64,000 bases of DNA from assembly GCF_963966145.1 (NCBI RefSeq), contig NC_091048.1, forward strand, positions 17,236,001 through 17,300,000, read 5' to 3'. The notes under the pieces were generated by a model, which did no database searches, had not been told where the DNA came from, and was given only the letters and a program-made list of their open reading frames with translations. Positions within the stretch are counted from its first letter, which is position 1. Each line of letters opens with the position of its first letter. The DNA comes from Tenebrio molitor (lineage: Eukaryota > Arthropoda > Insecta > Coleoptera > Tenebrionidae). Shown here in pieces: positions 1 through 13,900 of this stretch. The position numbers were made by a program, and so were the translations under genes.

Positions 1-5
1 TTCAG

Positions 6-1710
6 GTTTTTGATTCTTTGCCAAATGACATTTTTAACAAACATGATGTGCCTCTTGATTATATTTTGACACCTACAGAGATCATAAAAGTTGAAAGAAA
101 ACTGTCGAGACCCAAAGGAATTTATTGGGATCTGCTTTCACAAAGACGTCTGAATCTCATGCCAATTTTACAGAAAATTAAAGATGCTCACGCTAGGTAA
201 TACACGCTTAAAGTACATTATGAGGCTTTGTTAAACCTTTTGGCACAAGTTTTGGAATAATTGAATTATATTAATACCTCGCCCAAAGATGTGTAAATTA
301 TACAGTATCAGTGGTACTCATTGTCTGAAACCTCACACAAGGTGTTCTCCTCTTGTTACTAGTGGTACCTAATTAATCAATTTCTGTATTTACCTGGTAG
401 ACATGGGGGTCAGCAAATCAAATAAAATATTATTTCTTCAGTTTGTGGAAAAGTATCTTTCTTATTCAGACTTTTGAACGCCATCTTAAAGTTTATTAAC
501 TTGGCTTTTCAAATAAGTATATTAAGGGCCAGTTTACAGAAAGAGAATTAAATATTTAATTCGAAATAAATTTTAATGCGCGATTAACCCATGAATCCGA
601 TTTGTTCAATCTGATCACATGTTCAGTTAATCTGGCATTTTATTACCATGAACTTAATTTCGCTTCTGTAAACTAGCCCTTACTAACATAAATATAAATA
701 AGTATAATATATTTAGGCGTATTCATTATTTACTCTTTTTTGTATTGAGTGCTGAGGGTTGGTTCTCTCCATTTTGTAAACTTTTATGAAACAAGACAAG
801 TTAATCAACAAGAGACCCGAAGGTATATTTTTTTACTTTTAAATTATGTTTTACTTTACTGTGTCCTTAATACGATGTGATTTCCAAACCGCAGACAATA
901 TTTTACAGATCACCTTTGAATAAATAAATTAGTAATCTTTAAGAAGCAATAAATATAAAGTGCACTTGATATTTTTAGAAAATGTTTAAATGTTAGCATC
1001 TGTAACTAATAGTATTGTTTAACTGTTTCGTCTTGAAGCGAGGGTAGAGACACGACGTTGAAAGAAGTGGACACCGATGTGGAGACGGAAGAAAAACGAA
1101 GATCAATCAAAGCCAAAAGATTTCCACAACAGCGGCCAAAACCTGACAAGGTGATGCAAGAGAACGGAATTACAAATAGCGTCGACAATCAAAAACCGCG
1201 AAAAGGAAGATTTTTCAGAAGAACCAGATCAACTCAAGTGACCAACGAGAACGAAGATCCGGTAATAAAATGATCTAATCCTTGTGTACTCGTTATCTAT
1301 GAAGTTGTTTCAAGGGCAACAAAGAGAACAGTGCCACGCAGATGATGAAGAAAAAGACTCGACCGTTTCGTCGAAATTCGCGCCGGCTTCAGGTCGATTT
1401 TTCCCTGGTCGTAAGTAATATCGATAGAAACGTACGCGTGCGTCACCTGAAAGACGCCCTCATCGGCCACGGAATTAAACCGAACAACATCACATGGCGC
1501 GGTTACAAGGGCTTCTGTTATTTGCATTACGCCAAACCTGTGAAGAAAGAAGCAGCGGATAAAGTGGTCGAAGAGAAGCCTTTCGCGGTTGATAACGTCA
1601 TCGAGATACTCCAAACTCTGAAGTTGAATCCTGAATCGACAACTAATTTGAGTGTTAAAGTCATGGAACCGATCACTCGAATCGAGACGACCGACGTTAC
1701 GGCCGTTTGA
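6..1710 (+). CDS. MTHFSD: MTHFSD-like protein, 3' part of gene (partial)
   Basis: Three exons are visible: 6-196, 1039-1261 and 1315-1710 (stop TGA), with GT/AG introns of 842 and 53 bp. The first exon follows an acceptor at bases 4-5, so the 5' part is off the window. It encodes the end of the 5-formyltetrahydrofolate cyclo-ligase-like domain (VPLDYILTPTEII, then RPKGIYWDLL), the same order as vertebrate MTHFSD (methenyltetrahydrofolate synthetase domain-containing). The second exon gives a charged linker starting EGRDTTLKEV, where the vertebrate protein has a similar KDVTLQ stretch. The third encodes an RRM: VDFSLVVSNIDRNVRVRHLK is RNP2 with helix 1, and GFCYLHY is RNP1-like. The family is thought to bind RNA; the cyclo-ligase domain is usually considered inactive, but its active-site part is not in view. 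Between the domains the linker is basic (KPRKGRFFRRTR). Reading through all three exons stays in frame. No canonical AATAAA follows the stop; ATTAAA at 1942-1947 is the nearest candidate. Confidence 0.88.
197..1038 (+). other. MTHFSD intron with a MITE
   Basis: This 842 bp intron holds a GGGCC-type MITE at 526-679. The remainder is AT-rich unique sequence with no open frame of note. Confidence 0.7.
526..679. mobile_element. GGGCCAGTTTAC MITE, copy 1
   Basis: The ends are inverted: GGGCCAGTTTACAG on the left and CTGTAAACTAGCCC on the right, about 154 bp in all. A second copy lies at 44246-44411 in the opposite orientation; both contain a TAATCTGGCATTT-type stretch. GGGCC ends and a flanking TAA/TTA suggest the PIF/Harbinger group (inference). 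Confidence 0.75.
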
Positions 1711-1938
1711 AGAAACGACGAAACTTCCCGTCTGGCTTCCATTACTTGCCTTAGTAGTACTTTTGTGTTTTAGATTTTATTTGGAGTTTGCCTTCAAGTA
1801 CAACAGTTTTTTTTAGTTCCTGTTATTACGTAAAACGTAATTTAGAAAAAGACTAATTTTTATAAAAAGGCTTGAACGTTCGACATGACGTGTTTGTAAT
1901 TTGTTGGATAACAATATAGGTTTTTTCGATATTCCTCT

Positions 1939-1944
1939 TTTATT
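1939..1944 (-). terminator. STK32 polyadenylation signal
   Basis: AATAAA on the minus strand, about 50 bp past the STK32 stop codon. It overlaps the plus-strand ATTAAA (1942-1947) that would serve the converging MTHFSD gene. Confidence 0.6.
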
Positions 1945-1992
1945 AAAAAATATAATTTGGTACATCACTTTTGGTCATGGTTAAAAAAGAGT

Positions 1993-4900
1993 TCAGGTGC
2001 CTTCAGTACGTTCTACTGGTGAAGGTGTCCTGTCTATAAAGTCTATATTTTGCAGCTTGTTTTGAATGTCGCTGACGCTACACAATTTTTCTTCATTCTT
2101 CCTCTCCGGTAACTGTAATTGACTCTTGTTACTACTTTCACTGCCTTCACTCTCCTCATACTTCTTCATTTTACAATTGGAATTGATCATGGTTTCCAGT
2201 TTTGGACAACCTGTGCATTTGTGCAGTTTTTCTTTAGGCTCGGTTTCCTCTTTTAAAGGATCGGAGGATCTCATCGCCAACTCCAGTTCCCTTTCCCAAG
2301 CTTGTTCCTTTCGTTCGCGCTCCCTTTTCTCCAATTCTTGATATCGATTGTACACCTTAAAATCAGGAATTATACTTCCTTGAAGGTCCATGGGCGAATC
2401 TGCGTCCTGAAATTCATCCATTAGTAAACATTTTGTAAAGCAAACATTTTTTTTTTACCAATTCTATACTCATCGGTCCTTGAATTTCTCGTATTGATCT
2501 TTGTTTGGCCAATCGTTTTTTCTTTTTATGCAACGGTTTCGTCTCGATGATCATCTCCTCCAGTTCGAAAGTTGGATCACAGTTCAAGTGATCTTTCTGC
2601 AGAGAACAATTAAAAACAAATTTGCGACACCAACTGACACTCACCGGTGGCATGAAGTACGGCTTGTACTGTCTCTGAAAGATCCTGTCCGTGTCGAACT
2701 TCTTTAGGCACTTTACTTGTTTGAGTTCTTGTATCGTCGAAATTCTCAAACCCGGGCTTATACACAGCAACTACAACAAATCGGTTTCATTAAAATTGTC
2801 ATTCAAGCGCAATTAATATTTACTCGAGAAATTAAATCGATTATCCCTTCGCTCCAGTTAGAAGGGTAATCCAATCCGATTTGGAACAAGATTCGTACTT
2901 CTTGCATGCTCGTGTTGGAGTGGATGTCAAACGGCCTCAGTCCTCTCAGCATTTCATAAGCCACCACACCTGAAACGCGTTCTTTACACATTTTTCTTTA
3001 TGGATCATATTTTTACCCAATGACCACCAGTCGACAGGATAAGCATATCCCACGCATAAATCCATGGCACAATCAAAGATTTCGGGAGCGATGTACGGCT
3101 TAGTCCCAGACATGGATGTCGCTAGGTGGGAATCTTCTAAAACTGTAGCTATGTTGAAGTCCGTGATGTGAAAATGGCCTTCATCATAAAAAAAAATCAA
3201 AATTAATCCTTTCGGTCAACAGATAAAGCGATTAAAGGAGTGCTGTGATAATGTTGTTGTAGAGTGCTCGGGTTTTAATGGGAAACCTGGTCGGGGTAAT
3301 TTATTAACGTGAGCTCTTACCTTCTTCGTCCAGCAATATGTTATCCGGCTTGATGTCCCTGCAAAAATCAGGTCCGTATTACCACAAAATGGAAACCAAA
3401 GATAAAAAGAGATTGAAAGTGTTTCATTTGAAGAGTTCGCGCCCAAACAAAATCAATAATAAAGATGTTTGATGGAGATGAAATTTGCCGAAAAGATACA
3501 ACAATTCCTTCGCCGTTGGGTCTTTAATTATTACTATCGCAAAAGAGAAAATAAAACCGGTCTCGTTAAGTTGGGAAGGAAAAGTTATACGACCTGTGAA
3601 TTGTGTTGGGATTTTCGTTTTCGGCAGACTTTTCTCTTTTGTCCTTTAAATTATTAAATCGGCGCCTCCAGCGACTCTTTCTCAAAAGGAGGTTTTAGAT
3701 TTCGCTTAACGTTTCGGAATTTTTAATCAAGTATCCATAATCTGAACTTAATCAAAATAACGTGTTATCTCTAGTTTCTTTATCCACATTTAAACGAATA
3801 AAAAACGGATTTATTGTTAGGTAGTATTAATCAAGTCCGAGATGGGTTTGAGATATTTGCCCTTTCGAAGAATATTTATTTGCACTTCCACATTAACGGC
3901 AAATATTACATTTTTATGAAATATTACCTACGTAATATTATACGACCGACATATGTAGGTATTTGGTTTTAAAAAATCTGAAGAAATGTCTCGTGTAACG
4001 ACAGTGTGTTGGATCCCACTTTATGATTTGCGGCATCAGGATGTGGCAGTAAAAAGGTGTTTATCGGGGTTCGGTTATAAATATTGCGGGTTCTAACGAA
4101 CATGTCACTACGTCGGAAAATTTGATTCCGGATAAGTCACATTCTGTACTTAAATGGGGAGATCTTTCGTATTTTTCACGTTGCATTTGGAATACAAAAG
4201 TAGAAGAAAATATAGGTATAACTTTTTTATTAGTTTCACAAAGAATAAGAAAAGTAATTGGATGTGCGTGCTGCTTGATTATAGTACATCTGTTTAAATA
4301 TTCGTTCGTGTTACTACCTGAAAGTCAAAGTATGTACTCTTGATGGGAATTTGAGAACGCATTAAAGACTGTTATCGACGTAAGCGCTATTGGCATTTTT
4401 TTAATAAAATTCACCCGTCTCCCATATTCTCAGACAAACAAAATTGTTCAAAGCTTCCGTGAAGTATTCTGCAGAGCCGGAGCAAGGAATTACTATCTTG
4501 TGTTCGTTTATTTTCTCAAATATATAAGGAACAAGCTTATTTATCTGTCATCGGTAAGAATCTTTATGAAATACAGTTTTTCATCGCAAAAGTATGTCTT
4601 CTCAACTCGACTTTAATTGAGTCTTATTCTTCTGTTACAAACATTATGGAGCTCGATGAAACGACGCTTGTAAGATTATTATGAGATTCTTTTGATTTTT
4701 ACAAAGTGACCTCTTTTTTTTTTGGGATACATTTTTTTAAATTAGGTACATCTTTAATCCGGTGTGGTGATAAAGTAAGGAACAAAATTTATAATTGCGT
4801 TATTTAATGTTTTCAAACAAAACGCTCGGACAGGTCAATTTTATTTTTTAATTAGCCACCTTATGACATACAAATTTTACTTACGACGTCATGTATTTTT

Positions 4901-7900
4901 GCACAATGACATCATTGTTTTTTTTAAATGACAACCCCCACTTTTTTCTTCTCTTTTTGGTGGACCTTCCTACTACCTAAACGATGAATAAACATTTTTT
5001 TTCTATAATTGATTCAAAAAATTGAAATTCACGCATAGTTATCTGTGCCTGAAGTGGGTCATTTTCTGACGTGTATTTTTTTTTGCATTGTTAGTAAGAT
5101 CGAAACCATAGAGACCATACAAAACAGTGTGTGAAATGCAATTTCACGCATACGACTATTTCTGTTTTTCATTTCACGCACTGTTTTTTATTAGTTACCT
5201 AGCAACATGGTCACTGCATTGAAACTTCAGAGTTCCTTCAAAAATTTGAATTTTTAATTTCAATTTTTTGAATCAATTATAGAAAAAATATTGTTTATAT
5301 TTCGTGCGTGAAGATGTTTTTGTGCATTCAAAGGCTTATACTGCCTCGACCTTCGTCTCGGCGTAAAAGACCTTTTCATGCACAAAAAACACTCTCTTCA
5401 CGCACTTAATATAAAAATAACTATTTTCAATGGGGTTATTTAAAATCGAGGGTTTATTTTAATAGACCAAATAATTTAGAATATTTACGGCAGATAATTC
5501 GCGCTAAAATGGAACAAATCAACCCTGACACTATTGAGCGCAGTGGACAATGTTGTGTCGTTGAGTGCCAAATGGTTGGCGGGGGGCAATTTCAACATTA
5601 GCGTTAAATGTTATTGTTAACCTTAGATGTTTATTTGTTCTTGTCTGAGCTCAATTAAGATTTTTACAGTAAAAATTAAATAAAAATTTTAGAGGTAAAA
5701 ATTGTTATGTAAGGTAACATTTTTTTTCATTAATCGTTTAGCCAGTAGGAAGGTCTATGAGAAAGAGAACAAAAAAGTGGGGATTGTCATTTAAAAAATT
5801 GGTGATGACGTCATTGCGCAAAAACCATTTAAACAAATTGCACGTCACATGATGGTATTTTTCGAAATAAAATCGACCTATCCGAGCGATTTTCTTAAAA
5901 ATATCAGATAACGCTATTATGAATTTTGTTCCTTACTTTATCACCACATTGTATACATTTTTTTTTTGTTTTTTTGTTCGACACTGTCAGAATTTGAGAA
6001 TTGTCTCCTGTGTGAACGGATTTTGATAAATGTCACAACTTGTCAAAACGAAACGTCAAGCTAATTTTAAAGATTTTAAGCGATTTGGATTGTCGAACAA
6101 AAAAACGTTGTATTCAATTCGCATAATTGAGACATATACCTACCTAATAATAAAAAGGCCTCATTTGTTTAATATTTTTATGTTTAACTTGAAGAAAGAT
6201 TGCACAGCTTTAGTTAGTGAAAATTGCCCGAAACTTTATTAAAAATCTTTTATGTTCGATTGTACCGTAAGAGCAAAACAAAAATGCAATCAAGGATAGC
6301 TATCACACAGTCCATAATGCGCTTGTGCACTGTAAGTTGCAGGGAAAAGATGTAAATATTGTTTATCTTCGACCATTAAATAATACGTTTATTATTTACG
6401 TAACTATAGATACATTATGCTAGTCATAAATTACACCCGTGACTTATTATAAGTTACTTGTGATTTATCATAAGTCACAGATCTTAAAATTTTTTGTAGG
6501 CAAAGTGTTTTATGAAAAAAAGTCGTAGGTCGTAGATAAAACGTCGTACTTAACTCGCGAATAATGCCTATAATCCACTCTGGTGATTAAAATTTTTAAC
6601 TTTCATCCTCGTGGATTATGATAGGCATAAGTTAGTTGTGAAAAATGACACTTTGTGTGTCAAAATTAGAAACATAATTTTTTTCCAAACTTACACATTT
6701 ATTTTCGAACAAAAACATTTTTTAAATCGGACATTTATTTCCGAACGGAGGGAGTAATGAACAACTTCGTAACCACAGCAACAAAAACAGAACACTTCGG
6801 AATTATTGTAAAAATACAAATTAAAATGTATATGGCATCTTATAAGCTTGCAATATTTTCGTCAGTCGTTGTCATTCAACTGACATTAGCTTTAAAACAG
6901 GTTTTATACATATATTTCTAACCCCACACTGGAATTTTTGACATGGATGTCAATTTGTCATTCAATTTTTATTGTGCGTGACAGAATTTCTGTCACAAAA
7001 ATTTTGAACGTCATTCATAATGACAGCAAAGCTTACGCTACACAAGTTTTTTCAGTAAAATAACATTGACAAAATTGACAGTAAAATAACTAACGAAATT
7101 CCGTGGCCATAGCTGTGCAGAAAAATCGCCTATACCTACCTACTTCAAAAATCAAGCAATCAAGTTTTCGAGTATTTTGTGCTTTGTAAATGTAGATTTT
7201 GACATTATATTTGTAAATAGGTTAAAACTGTCAGTGAGATTGTCACATTATATTAGAAAAATGAAACAGTTGTTTGACACTGACAAATAAAAAGTCAGAG
7301 GTAATATAGACCGACTTAACACAACGAAAAATAGGTGTACCCATTTTTATAGATAAATAATGATTTTTTAAATAAAATGCGATTATTTCGGAAATGTCGG
7401 TGTAAAAACAATGTGTGGTCAAAAAGTTTTTTTATAGTGCCACAGAAACATAATTCATATTTAATAAAAGCCATCATTTATTAAACGTTTATAAGGGTAC
7501 ATCGTTCGTTAAACCAAAGACACATTTTTAATGAAAAAAAATAAAGATGAATTCGTCGCCATGGTAATTAAAGTCTAAGTCTCTTTCTGCCAGGTTATAA
7601 TTGCATAAATCTATATCGTTTTATGTTTACTTTAATCACGACTTTAGTTAACGGTAACTTTAATAACGCTGTCATGATACGGCCCATAGAATTTATTTAT
7701 TATTTTATCTAATCCTGTGGGATAAATGACACTTATCTCACTCATTTGAGTGGGATAAGAACTTCATTACCGCACGCTCACTCAGTGGGATAAGTGAGCC
7801 TCATTGGGATAAGTAAGTTCTTATCCCACTGAGTGGTGTAATGAAACTGGCGTAAATAAATAAGATTTACCTTTTTCTTTAAATTCGGGGCGTACTTAAA

Positions 7901-10900
7901 TAAAATATTGTACATAACACGTGGATTAAAGCATATTACAGGAAACTCGTGTGATTACAGATGAATTCGGGCTAACGCCCTCGTTATCTGCAATCTTCAC
8001 ACTCGCATCCTGTAATATTCCTTTTTTCTAATTTGCTGTTTTAACAAAGCTGTTAACGCATTCGTTTTGAATGCGTTAACAAGCATCCGAAATCTAGGAA
8101 CTTTTTTCAGTTGGTAACACACATTGCGGGCAGCAAATTGACTCTGGTATTCTCTGCTGTTTGCCGCATTTCTGACTAATTCATCTTTAATTGCAATTTC
8201 ACTTGCGAAAAATGAAAAATTTAGAATTTTACTTTAAATGTTAACCATGAAATAAATGTGTCACCAACTGTCACAAAATTCCCTAAATTACCAAAATTGA
8301 TTTTATTTGTAAAAAACATGTATGCAACAAATATGCAAATTAGAAAAAATAGAAAAAAAAAAACTCGTTCTATAATACATAAGAGCACTCGTCATTTACA
8401 GGCACTCCTGCCTGCGGCAGTCGTGCTGCAAATCTAACTCGTGTCTTAATGTAAGTTTTATAAAACTCATGTTTTAATATACTATTATCTCACTAATTGT
8501 GTAAATATCTTAATACATTTACCACTTGCTGGAAGACCCATAGCGCCTAATAAAACTTGTCTAGAAAATAGGCTTGTTCAAACCGCTTCACCCTAGAAAT
8601 TCATGTTTCATAAATATTGGTTGCAGCCTCAGCAACGACACGACATCAATTTTTTTGCTAACTACAACGTTACAGAAGCTATTTCACAAGGTTTACGTAA
8701 TCTTGTGCTGTGTTATTTTTGCCAATTTTTACCACTCGGTAAAAACCTTTAATGATGTTAACAAAAACCACCTTTAAAATAATGAACGAACACCTGGTCC
8801 AGTGGAAGCACCTTTTTATGTTGACGTCTCCAAGTTGTGGCAATTTTTTTTAGAAAATGTAAAAAGACAGGTTGCGTCCAATTCAGAACCTCAACATTTT
8901 TCGTGGAGCCTAATTTTATATGCAAAAGGTGGCAATAAAATCTTACAGGCGGAGAATATTGTATATTCTGACCTTACGTAATGAAATTTTCTGTGTCCGC
9001 TATTTCATTCGCAAAGAGAGCAACAGAATCTTATGCACAAGTGGAAGGCAATAAGTTTAAGTCTGTACAAATACGTATGCCGGTTGTATTTATCGTAATT
9101 CATACTCGTATGTTGTAGTAATTGTTTCATGTAATAAATTTGTTTTACCTTAACAGAATGACCCATTTTGAAAGATTTACAATTTTTAAAAACAATAATT
9201 ATTGTGTACTGAAGGTAAATGAAAAACAGGCCCAAGGTTCCAACCAATTTAAACAAAAATCGCATTGGAGGGTCGTTATTTATAAAATAACAATCTTCGG
9301 AGTGAAATAAAAAATTCTTTGACTATTAGTGGTTTGCCACCACATAAGTTAGTATTGAAAGTTAATTGCATCGTTTTACTGATCAGAAACTTAAATACAA
9401 AGGAAGCATTAGTCAATGGAACAAGAATGCGCATCAAGTTTATGCATCGTAATGCTATTGATTGCGAAGTTTTAACTGGAACAGCACGTAATAAGAGAAT
9501 TTTGAAGTATGGAAGTATGTACGTCTTTATGTCACCTAATGTACAACCAAATATATCAATCTGGTTATCTATGAAGCTGTAACTGTAACTGCCAAGCATA
9601 AAATTTAACGGAGAGTTCAGCAAGACATTATTCCGAGAGGTTGATAGATAAAAAGTGTTACAGTTTCTAGCGTTTCTCCTGGGAACTTTGATGTAAATTT
9701 GTTGAAGAAGGGAAATACATTCTCGAACACCATGTATGTAATACTTTAAACAGAAATAAGACGGACTGTTCTGTTCTTCTTGTAATAAGAGAAGTTAAAC
9801 CAACCTTATTCAACAATATTCCTTGAGGACAACCTCTCTGAGGATAGATTCCTTCGGTCAGGTATTTTCAAACATCAAACGCGAAAATAAAAAAAACTGA
9901 TGTGTTAAATTAATTTTTTTCACAGCGGCTAAAATTATGCCACATAAATGTCACCACCCACCGCAAAATTCCCTACATTTAAAATTTTAATTTTTTGAAT
10001 TTATAAAATGGTATAAAGCGGCAAAATAGAAAAAAAGTATAAAACACTCGTTGCAGAAGGTTCTTTACGCACTCATTTGTTCCTCAACTCACCGCTACGC
10101 GGCTCGTTTCGGAATTTCAAATTCGTGCTTGAATAGATGCCTTCTGCAACTTGTGTTTTAATACTCTCGTGTCAAAAATAAATTACTCTCTAGGATTTAG
10201 GGATATTCGTTACAAGGTTGCCATAAATTTGGTTAGGTTGGAGGCCATGTGATTTCTGGTGACAAACAAAAGATATCGTAATCGTAAGGTAGCGAATTCC
10301 TTGTAACAGTTGCATATGGCTCTATTTCTCGCTAAGTGATGGATATTTTTTCGTTTCGCAATCAATTTTGGTTTCTGACGGCATATTTAGTTGGACTTAA
10401 TCTCTCAATTCATAGTAACCAACCTTAAGATTCTAAATTACTTTTGAAAATTCTAGTTACACACAACATGAAAAACGTTATTTCTCTAACCTGGAGTAGA
10501 TAAACTTGATGGTTGTGAAACACTGTCATATTACTCTCAACAAGTTTTATTCCATTTAAAACTCAAATTAACACATTAACGTAATAAATACTGTGCTGAA
10601 ACAATTCGCCAAAATTCCCGAATAATATTATGAACGACAACTTCGACCACTTTGAGTATTTATTATACGGTGAACATATTTATTAAATTCATTCACTTTA
10701 TCCTTTTTTATTCACACTAGGACATTTGTTAATTAGTCATCCTTGTTATTATTGACCTATCGCAAGTTTCAATGTCAAATCAAATTGTGATTGTTTTTTA
10801 ATAGAGTTTTTTTTACGAGCGGTGTTTGACGTCAATGTGTACACATGAGCGGGTAATGGTTTTAATATCTACCAAATCTTTTTTAAATTTTGTCTCCTAA

Positions 10901-13900
10901 GGGAAGGCTTTTTGCAAAAATTGTTATAATGAATCTAATGTAATGCACTTAATGTTGAATACACAATAATTACAAAATATTTGTGTTCGCCTTGTTTCTT
11001 GAAGGACCATTAAGTATGTAATGTTAGAATGTTACGACTTAAGATTGAGATGTTTATTCTACAACTTCATGAATCATGACGACTACTTGTGTTACGGGTC
11101 GGGGGTGAGCGATGAGGGTGGTTACCTCCTCTCTAAATAGGCGAACAATTTAAACCAGCTAAAATATTCACATTACTTTCAATAACACTCGGCACATTAT
11201 GTTTATCTTTTCGAAGCTCTGTTATTAAGTTACTAAATGACAAAAATAGTTTTTATCCAATACCTATTCATAATAATCATATTATTATGGTAATTGTAAA
11301 TAAATAATGCCCACCATTACTCACCAGTGTGAGAATAATAAAAAGTCATGAAGACATACCTGATTATTATAGGTTTATTCATTTGTGTGGGCGTAGGACA
11401 ATGAAACAACAAATAACAAACACAGCTTACCATAACAACTAATCCAAAGCTTCTTTGTAATTTCTAAAATGGCATATCAAATGACTTCTTAGTGTCAAAA
11501 AATTCACGAAAATATACATACAGAGTTATTCACGAGAGACTTCCGATGAAAATTTCGTTGTATGCAAGAAACCCCTAGAACTTGATATTTTGTTTAATCG
11601 AAATAACTTAGCAATCCAAGTAGCTTGGTGAATAAAATTAATCATGACACTTTCTCTTTATTGAGGTTATGAGCAAAAGTTAATATAAATACAAAGGGCC
11701 AGCAATCGTTCATGTAAATATTACTTTTTATAAATTTAGGAAGCTAGAACCCTTGAACGAAATTTTCATCGGAAGTCTCTCGTGCTAACCCTGTATTTAA
11801 CAGAAATGTTCAAGTAAACTCAACTTTTTTTTCGTAACTAATATGATACATTCCACACTCCTACAACAAGTAACGATTAGATTCTACTTGTAGATATGGC
11901 GATTTAGGCGTTTTTAACAAGTTTTTTGGAAACATTGTACGCATCATTCCGATACAGTACATGTTGTTTCTTTATTATCTTTCGCTTGTCTGCATTTTGT
12001 TTTTTCAGTTACGAGCAAAGTACTTTCTTAATTTTTCCAATTGTCAAATTTTTAAATGTCAAACGTCAAATACGATTTTTTAGTCGGATCTGTTTCGTGC
12101 TGGTTTTGATTTCCGAAAATTTACCACCAGACGGTAAACTCAGGATATGAAAATTAGCACTTAATAAATTATACACAACAACAATATAGGTAGTGTATTT
12201 TATTTAGTAGGTATGTACTTGTAATTTTCATATAAATACCTTAATTTGTATATTTAAAAAATATATAAATGGAATCATTAATAATAATATTTACTGCGGC
12301 ATTGATTTTTACAAAACACATTTTTATATAGAAAAAATAATAAACATTGTTCACCTAAGAAAAATTTGAGAGCTAAGCATGTTTTGATGCAGATGATCAC
12401 CTAATATTTCACCTTGTCGTATAAATATTTTGACTTCACTGTCTAATTTGATAGTGTAAATAGATGTTTCCTAAAGAATTTCTATGTTTCAACTTACAAA
12501 GTTTAGTTCCAAGAATATGCAGTAAACACATACCCAGAAACATCCTTTCAAAACTTTCAATTCAACCGCTAAATTTTGGATATTTTCGCCGCAAATGTGT
12601 TCCGAAAATAGTAGTTTATTTGACGAGTTTGTGTGTAAATTGGCTCGTTTCACTCGCGTTTTAAAATGGCCCACACGTGCCAAAAAAGGCCCAAATTACA
12701 CACGAACGAGTTGAATACAACGTTTTTTTCTTCGACGAGCCCCTTAAAGGCTCCAAATCGCTTAAAACCTTTAAAATTAGCTTGACGTTTCGTTTTGACA
12801 AGTTGTGACATTTATCAAAATCCGTTCACATAGGAGAAAATTCTCAAATTCTGACAGTGTCGAACAAAAAAAAACATTTTATATCATCACTCAGATGCCG
12901 ATTAATTTGAAAATATTATACAGGTGGTCCCGATATATCCTGCAAAAAAAATTCAGTAATAGATGTGGATGAGTAGAACTCATACACAAAAAGTGTTTCT
13001 AATAAGAGTCTTTTTGTTTTAGAGATAAAAATAATTGAAAATTTGGTCAAAATTTGCTGTACGCTTGAGTTAATCGGGATTAAAAAGGTAATTTTGGTTG
13101 CTTAACTGCAATTTCTTTAGCAACGGTACCTATAACACTCCAATGACATGTATTAAGTTTAATTTTAAATTTGCAAATCCTACAAAAAGTTATGAAGTTT
13201 TCAAAATATATAAATACGCCGATATGCATTCACTTTATGGCCTCCCCGATTCCCCGATTTTTATTTTTGGGGCCACATTTGGTGTAGGAAGTTGAAATAA
13301 ACAGAGAAGACCAACTCCGGGAACGCATAGCAGACGCTGTGAACCAGATTCGTAATAACCCAGAAATGCCAAATTCTGTTTAAGAAAATTGGTATCGGCG
13401 TACTCAAATGTGTACATACAGGTTGTCCCAAAAATGGCGTACTAACGGTGCACTACGGTGTAGAAGAGACTACCGTAAACGTCAGAAAAATGTTTAAAAA
13501 ATTCTATTGGACTTAATAGCTGATTTGGCGGTCCTTGAAAGTGGCACTTAACAGGAAAATTATTTTGAAATATATGTATTAAATTGTCATGACAGCTACC
13601 TCTAATCGTACATATTATCACAAAGTACAAGATTACTCACTACCAATATCTAATCCTGCACAATAGTGCATTTAGAAGCTTTGGAAATCGAAAAAAATAT
13701 TTTAAATCCACTACGGTAACATTGCAAGGTAATGCTGTACGACTACATCTTTGTTTACATTGTATTACCGTTAATAATAAAAATAATAATAATTTATTTT
13801 TTTCTCTGAAACATTTTTTCCATATTTTTTTCGTGTACATTTAAACATACTGGATACGGTGTAAGTAGTTAGTACGCCATTTTTGGGACACCCTGTATAA

